Assembly: GCF_022539505.1 (NCBI RefSeq)
Contig: NC_061508.1
Location: forward strand, 37,380,256 to 37,444,255
Length of the DNA: 64,000 nucleotides
Direction: 5' to 3'
Origin: Lolium rigidum
Taxonomy: Eukaryota; Streptophyta; Magnoliopsida; Poales; Poaceae
In this document: positions 58,254-64,000 of the stretch, one piece after another
Layout of the letters: each line of letters starts with the position of its first letter
Numbering within the stretch: position 1 is the stretch's first letter
Notes under the pieces: generated by a model
Seen by the model: the letters and a program-made list of their open reading frames with translations, nothing else
Told to the model about the DNA's origin: nothing
Databases searched by the model: none
Position numbers and translations under genes: made by a program

Positions 58254-60858
58254 GCATCCCCAAGCTTAGTTACTGCTCGTCCCGAGCAGGTAAAACGATA
58301 ACAAAGATAATTTACGGAGTGACATGCCATCATAAACTTGATCATACTATTTGTAAAGCATATGTAGAGAATGCAGCGATCAAAACAATGTGTATGACAT
58401 GAGTAAACAAGTGAATCATAAAGCAAAGACTTTTCATGAATAGCACTTCAAGACAAGCATCAATAAGTCTTGCATAAGAGTTAACTCATAAAGCAATAAT
58501 TCAAAGTAAAGGTATTGAAGCAACACAAAAGAAGATTAAGTTTCAGCGGTTGATTTCAACTTGTAACATGTATATCTCATGGATATTGTCAACATAGAGT
58601 AATATAATAAGTGCAATAAGCAAGTATGTAGGAATCAATGCACAGTTCACACAAGTGTTTGCTTCTTGAGGTGGAGAGAAATAGGTGAGCTGACTCAACA
58701 TTGAAAGTAAAAGAATGGTCCTCATAGAGGAAAAGCATCGATTGCTATATTTGTGCTAGAGCTTTGATTTTGAAAACATGAAACAATTTTGTCAACGGTA
58801 GTAATAAAGCATATGCATCATGTAAATTATATCTTATAAGTTGCAAGCCTCATGCATAGTGTACTAATAGTGCTCGCACCTTGTCCTAATTAGCTTGGAC
58901 TACCGGATTATCACCGCAATACATATGCTTTAACCAAGTTTCACAAAGGGGTACCTCTATGCCGCCTCGTACAAAGGTCTAAGGAGAAAGCTCGCATTTG
59001 GATTTCTCGCTTTTGATTATTCTCAACTTAGACATCCATACCGGGACAACATAGACAACGAGATAATGGACTCCTCTTTTAATGCTTTAAGCATTTGACA
59101 ACAATTAATTCTTTTCTCATTAGAGATTTGAGGATATTTGTCCAAAACTGAAACTTCCACCATGAATCATGGCTTTAGTTAGCGGCCCAATGTTCTTCTC
59201 TCACAATATGCATGCTCAAACCATTCAACTCGGTGTAGATCGCCCTTACTTCGGACAAGACGAACATGCATAGCAACTCACATGAAATTCAACAATGAGT
59301 TGATGGCGTTCCCCGGTAAACATGGTTATCGCACAACAAGCAACTTAATAAGAGATAAAGTGCATAATTACATATTCAATACCACAATAGTTTTTAAGCT
59401 ATTTGTCCCATGAGCTATATATTGCAAAGGTGAATGATGGAATTTTAAAGGTAGCACTCAAGCAATTTACTTTGGAATGGCGGGAAAATACCATGTAGTA
59501 GGTAGGTATGGTGGACACAAATGGCATAGTGGTTGGCTCAAGTATTTTGGATGCATGAGAAGTATTCCCTCTCGATACAAGGTTTAGGCTAGCAAGGCTT
59601 ATTTGAAACAAACACAAGGATGAACCGGTGCAGCAAAACTCACATAAAAGACATATTGAAAGCATTATAAGACTCTACACCGTCTTCCTTGTTGTTCAAA
59701 CTCAATACTAGAAATTATCTAGACCTTAGAGAAACCAAATATGCAAACCAAATTTTAGCATGCTCTATGTATTTCTTCATTAATGGGTGCAAAGCATATG
59801 ATGCAAGAGCTTAAACATGAGCACAACAATTGCCAAGTATCACATTACCCAAAACATTTATAGCAATTACTACATGTATCATTTTCCAATTCCAACCATA
59901 TAACAATTTAACGAAGGAGAAACTTCGCCATGAATACTATGAGTAGAAACCAAGGACATATTTGTCCATATGCTACAGCGGAGCGTGTATCTCTCCCATA
60001 AAGTGAATGCTAGGATCCATTTTATTCAGACAAAACAAAAACAAAAACAAACCGACGCTCCAAGAAAAAGCACATAAGATGTGGTGGAATAAAAATGTAG
60101 TTTCAGGGGAGGAACCTGATAATTTGTTGATGAAGAAGGGGATGCCTTGGGCATCCCCAAGCTTAGACGCTTGAGTCTTCTTGATATATGCAGGGGTGAA
60201 CCACCGGGTGCATCCCCAAGCTTAGAGCTTTCACTCTCCTTGATCATGTTGCATCATACTCCTCTCTTGATCCTTGAAAACTTCCTCCACACCAAACTCG
60301 AAACAACTCATTAGAGGGTTAGTGCACAATATAAATTGACATATTCAGAGGTGACACAATCATTCTTAACACTTCTGGACATTGCATAATGCTACTGGAC
60401 ATTAGTGGATCAAAGAAATTCATCCAACGTAGCGAAAGAGGCAATGCGAAATAAAAGGCAGAATCTGTCAAAACAGAACAGTTCGTATTGACGAATTTTA
60501 AAATGGCACCAGACTTGCTCAAATGAAAATGCTCAAATTGAATGAAAGTTGCGTACATATCTGAGGATCATGCACGTAAATTGGCATAATTTTCTGAGCT
60601 TCCTGCAGGGCAGTGGGCTCAGATTCGTGACAGCAAAGAAATCTGGAACTGCGCAGTAATCCAAATCTAGTACTTACTTTTCTATCAACGGCTTAACTTG
60701 GCACAACAAAACTCAAAACTAAGATAAGGAGAGGTTGCTACAGTAGTAAACAACTTCCAAGACACAAAATAAAAACAAAGTACTGTAGGTAAAAACATGG
60801 GTTGTCTCCCATAAGCGCTTTTCTTTAACGCCTTTCAGCTAGGCGCAGAAAGTGTGTA
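58254..60858 (-). other. 3' internal region of element 3, copy b
   Basis: Near-identical to copy a at an offset of 3883. Contains the hairpin at 60138-60158. Confidence 0.85.
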
Positions 60859-61503
60859 TCAAGTATTATCGAAGGGTGGTGCATTCTCAGCGAGGTGTGG
60901 GGTTTTCTCAACTAGGCATATTATATTAGATACATAAGTTTTAGCATCTCCCTTTTCATTAGTCTTAGGTGTGCTACTCTCATCAAACAAATTTTCAGGA
61001 ACAAGCCAAGCATAATTATTTTCTAGTGCATCATTCATAGCTAGGAGCTTGCATGGTATTGGTGCTTTGATCTCCTCACCATCATCAATATTATTAGTGT
61101 ATCTTATTCTATCCATATCCATCTTTTCAAGGAGACTAGCAAAATTAGTAGGAGAACCAAGCATATTAAATTTAGCAAAGACCTTTCTAGCTTCTCTTGC
61201 TAGACCACCAAATTCTCTAAGAAGGGTTTCCAAAACAAAATCTTTCTTTTCCCCTTCTTCCATATCACCAAGTGTAAGAAACATGTGTTGGATTATAGGA
61301 TTTAGATTAACAAATTTAGTTTCCAACAAGCGAACTAAAGCAGCAGCAGCAATTTCATAAGTGGGAGCAAGTTCTACCAAGTGTCTATCTTCAAAATCTT
61401 CAACGGTACTAACATGGGTGAAAAATTCTTCTATATTGTTCCTACCAACTATAGACCCTTGTCCTACCGGTATGTTCTTTGTGGTAAAATTAAAAGGAAA
61501 CAT
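60859..61503 (-). CDS. Unknown 214-aa protein of element 3, copy b
   Basis: Not a family I can name. The intact minus-strand ORF starts MFPFNFTTKNIPVGQGSIVG at the same place in the leader where element 1 starts its Gag. Middle part: LVRLLETKFVNLNPIIQHMF, FVLETLLREFGGLAREARKV and FASLLEKMDMDRIRY, which read as amphipathic helices (an all-alpha segment of about residues 50-130). The C-terminal third is more acidic (NNIDDGEEIKAPIPC, WLVPENLFDESS). No Gag core, zinc finger, protease or polymerase motif, no signal peptide and no membrane segment. Being conserved and open inside a retroelement, it is either an alternative structural protein or a captured host segment. Confidence 0.65.
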   Translation of the reverse strand: MFPFNFTTKNIPVGQGSIVGRNNIEEFFTHVSTVEDFEDRHLVELAPTYEIAAAALVRLLETKFVNLNPIIQHMFLTLGDMEEGEKKDFVLETLLREFGGLAREARKVFAKFNMLGSPTNFASLLEKMDMDRIRYTNNIDDGEEIKAPIPCKLLAMNDALENNYAWLVPENLFDESSTPKTNEKGDAKTYVSNIICLVEKTPHLAENAPPFDNT

Positions 61504-61712
61504 GATGAATCAAATAAAGTAAATGCAAGTAAACTAATTTTTTTTTGTGTTTTTGATATGGAGTGCAAGACAGTAAATAAAGTAAAACTAGCAACTAATT
61601 TTTTTGTGTTTTGATTTAGTGCAGCAAACAAAGTAGTAAATAAAACTAGGCAAGACAAAAACAAAGTAAAGAGATTGAGAAGTGGAGACTCCCCTTGCAG
61701 CGTGTCTTGATC

Positions 61713-61730
61713 TCCCCGGCAACGGCGCCG
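61713..61730 (-). promoter_or_regulatory. Primer binding site, element 3 copy b (tRNA-Asp)
   Basis: Plus-strand TCCCCGGCAACGGCGCCG equals the tRNA-Asp 3' end, except that the final A of CCA is read as G, followed by AG (CGAG for CAG). Confidence 0.85.
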
Positions 61731-61742
61731 AGAAAAAGAGCT

Positions 61743-63343
61743 TGATGGCGTGTATTTCACACGTTCGTTGGGCAACCCCAAGAGGAAGGTATGATGCGCA
61801 CAGCAGCAAGTTTTCCCTCGAGAAAGAAACCAAGGTTTATCGAACCAGGAGGAGCCAAGAAGCACGTTGAAGGTTGATGGCGGCGGGATGTAGTGCGGCG
61901 CAACACCGGAGATTCCGGCGCCAACGTGGAACTCGCACAACACAACCAAAGTACTTTGCCCCAACGAAACGGTGAGGTTGTCAATCTCACCGGCTTGCTG
62001 TAACAAAGGATTAACCGTATTGTGTGGAAGATGATTGTTTGCGAGAGAAAACGGTAAAAACAAGTATTGCGATAGATTGTATTTCAGTAAAGAGAATTGG
62101 ACCGGGGTCCACGAGTTCACTAGAGGTGTCTCTCCCATAAGACGAACGAGCATGTTGGGTGAACAAATTACGGTTGGGCAATTGACAAATAAAGAGAGCA
62201 TGACCATGCACATACATATCATGATGAGTATAGTGAGATTTAATTGGGCATTACGACAAAGTACATAGACCGCCATCCAACTGCATCTATGCCTAAAAAG
62301 TCCACCTTCGAGTTATCATCCGAACCCCCTCCGAGTATTAAGTTGCAAAGCAACGGACAATTGCATTAAGTATGGTGCGTAATGTAATCAACAACTACAT
62401 CCTTAGACATAGCATCAATGTTTTATCCCTAGTGGCAACGAGCACAACACAACCTTAGAACTTTACATCATCGTCCCGGTGTCAATGCGGGCATGAACCC
62501 ACTATCGAGCATAAGTACTCCCTCTTGGAGTTAAAAGCATCTACTTGGCCGGAGCATCTACTAATAACGGAGAGCATGCAAGATCATAAACAACACATAA
62601 GCATAACTTTGATAATCAACATAACAAGTATTCTCTATTCATCGGATCCCAACAAACGCAACATATAGAATTACGGATAGATGATCTTGATCATGATAGG
62701 CAGCTCACAAGATCCGACAATGATAGCACAATGGGGAGAAGACAACCATCTAGCTACTGCTATGGACCCATAGTCCGGGGGTAGACTACTCACTCATCAC
62801 TCCGGAGGCGACCATGGCGGTGTAGAGTCCTCCGGGAGATGATTCCCCTCTCCGGCGGGTGCGGAGAGCGATCTCGAGGATCCCCCGAGATGGGATCGGC
62901 GGCGACGGCGTCTCGGTAATGTTTTCCGTATCGTGGCTCTCGGTGCCGGGGGTTTCGTCACGGAGGCTTTAAGTAGGCGGAAGGGCAAGTCGAGAGGCGG
63001 CACGGGGGCCCACACCACAGGTCGGCGCGGCCGAGGTGGGGCCGCGCCGCCCTAGGGTTTGGCCACCCCGTGGCCCCTCTTCGTCTCGTCTTCGGTCTTC
63101 CGGAAGCTTCGTGATAAAATAGGCCTCCGGGCTTTTATTTCGTCCAATTCCGAGAATATATCTTTACTAGGATTTCCGAAACCAAAAACAGCGAGAAAAC
63201 GACAAGCGGCACTTCGGCATCTTGTTAATAGGTTAGTTCCAGAAAATGCACGAATATGACATAAAGTGTGCATAAAACATGTAGATAACATCAATAATGT
63301 GGCATGGAACACAAGAAATTATCGATACGTTGGAGACGTATCA
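61743..63343 (-). repeat. Right (5') LTR of element 3
   Basis: 1601 bp, TG...CA, followed by the CCGGC duplication. Confidence 0.93.
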
Positions 63344-64000
63344 CCGGCCAAGGTGGGTGGAGTCCCTCTGGGACTCCACCTTCCATCCTTATTTCTTCCG
63401 GACTCTTCTAGAACCTTCTAGAACCTTCTAGAGAAAATACCGGATCATTTTCAAACCTAGAAAATGACTTCCTATATATGAATCTTATTCTCCGGACCAT
63501 TCCGAACTCCTCGTGATGTCCTGGATCCCATCCGAGACTCCGAACAAAACTTCGAACTCCATTCCATATTTCCATATCTACTTAAATGACATCAAACCTT
63601 AAGTGTGTCACCCTACGGTTCGCGAACTATGTAGACATGGTTGAGACTTCTCTCCGACCAATAACCAATAGCGGGATCTGGAGATCCATAATGGCTCCCA
63701 CATATTCAACGATGACTTAGTGATCGAATGAACCATTCACATACGATACCAATTCCCTTTGTCACGCGATATTTTACTTGTCCGAGGTTTGATCATCGGT
63801 ATCACTCTATACCTTGTTCAACCTCGTCTCCGACAAGTACTCTTTACTCGTACCGTGGTATGTGGTCTCTTATGAACTTATTCATATGCTTGCAAGACAT
63901 TAGACGACATTCCACCGAGAGGGCCCAGAGTATATCTATCCGTCATCGGGATGGACAAATCCCACTCGTTGATCCATATTCCTCAACTCATACTTTCCGG
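63344..64000 (-). mobile_element. BARE/Angela-like Copia LTR, right part, running off the window
   Basis: Rejoining 45754 to 63349 restores continuous text (GGCTGGCCGGC then CAAGGTGGGTGGAG). The text to the right (CCGAACTCCTCGTGATGTCC, ACCTTGTTCAACCTCGTCTC, TTTGTCACGCG) is that of Triticeae-type BARE/Angela LTRs in reverse. The 5' end of the LTR lies beyond 64000. Confidence 0.8.
63396..63433. promoter_or_regulatory. Heat-shock-element-like pentamer cluster in the Copia LTR
   Basis: TTC and GAA triplets alternate every five bases: TTC at 63396, GAC at 63401, TTC 63406, GAA 63411, TTC 63416, GAA 63421, TTC 63426, GAG 63431. Five units are in perfect HSF form and the outer ones are close. It is upstream of the TATA box at 45578-45585 in the uninterrupted LTR. 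Confidence 0.65.

Larger units (their letters stand above)
45755..63343 (-). mobile_element. LTR element 3: non-autonomous LTR retrotransposon, nested and apparently duplicated inside
   Basis: The outer ends are TG...CA with a perfect TSD CCGGC (45750-45754 and 63344-63348), so everything between is one insertion into the Copia LTR. Left LTR: 45755-46222 plus 53240-54371, split by element 2. Right LTR: 61743-63343. The interior appears twice (54372-57859 and 58254-61742), separated by a partial LTR, a 100-N gap and another partial LTR. Each interior has a tRNA-Asp primer site, a 214-aa ORF and the long 3' internal region shared with element 1. No polymerase genes are present. LTR length is 1600-1601 bp. 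Confidence 0.9.

Noticed and set aside
54372..61742. Two independent insertions of the same element side by side
   Set aside because: There is only one TSD pair (CCGGC), at the outer LTRs, and none at the inner LTR. A contig overlap or a recombination tandem fits better.
61464..62276. 270-aa minus-strand ORF
   Set aside because: It lies almost wholly in the 5' LTR and leader of element 3, and the equivalent sequence in other copies is broken. It is LTR sequence that happens to be open.

Overview
The window is transposon-dense grass DNA, from the subfamily Pooideae (wheat, oat and ryegrass relatives). The evidence is a family of Ty3/Gypsy-like LTR elements with tRNA-Asp primer sites, a BARE/Angela-like Copia LTR, a truncated Au-type SINE, grass LINEs and a grass Helitron. 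There are no tRNA or rRNA genes, CRISPR arrays or operons. I cannot fix the species. A 100-base N run and systematic errors at CAG/CTG sites point to a scaffolded long-read assembly.

Layout. 1-4.6 kb: single-copy-looking DNA with pieces of an unidentified minus-strand gene. 4.9-12.0 kb: a hairpin-type repeat split by a complete non-autonomous LTR element (5225-11920, TSD TATTC) whose only protein is a Gag-like fragment. 12.0-13.5 kb: two divergent F-box pseudogenes. 14.9-16.6 kb: the 5' part of a LINE. 19.1-20.0 kb: the one convincing host gene, a SKIP19-like F-box/LRR gene with one short intron. 20.1-21.1 kb: a PIF/Harbinger-type element (TSD TAA). 21.8-22.7 kb: two isolated exons, one of them the C-terminus of a prephenate/aspartate aminotransferase. 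22.9-35.3 kb: a large degenerate array built on TGTTTCAC/GTGAAACA that changes orientation near 30.0 kb. It is split by a 5.6 kb Helitron (23992-29595) carrying an ABCC-transporter exon and a SINE. 37.9-38.4 kb: an AT-rich tandem duplication. 39.2-41.8 kb: a 5'-truncated LINE with a 16-bp TSD. 42.1-44.1 kb: a second LINE in two opposed halves. 44.1-45.1 kb: an LTR fragment.

45.1-64.0 kb is a three-level nest. A Copia LTR on the minus strand (from 45075 and past the window end) received LTR element 3 (45755-63343, TSD CCGGC). That element's left LTR then received LTR element 2 (46223-53234, TSD CACAT). The inside of element 3 appears twice on either side of the N gap, either as an unmerged contig overlap or as a real tandem.

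The most unusual signal is that LTR elements 1, 2 and 3 share leader, hairpin, PPT-like and 3' internal sequence but carry three unrelated ORFs in the same slot. No reverse transcriptase is present in any of them, so all must depend on an outside partner.
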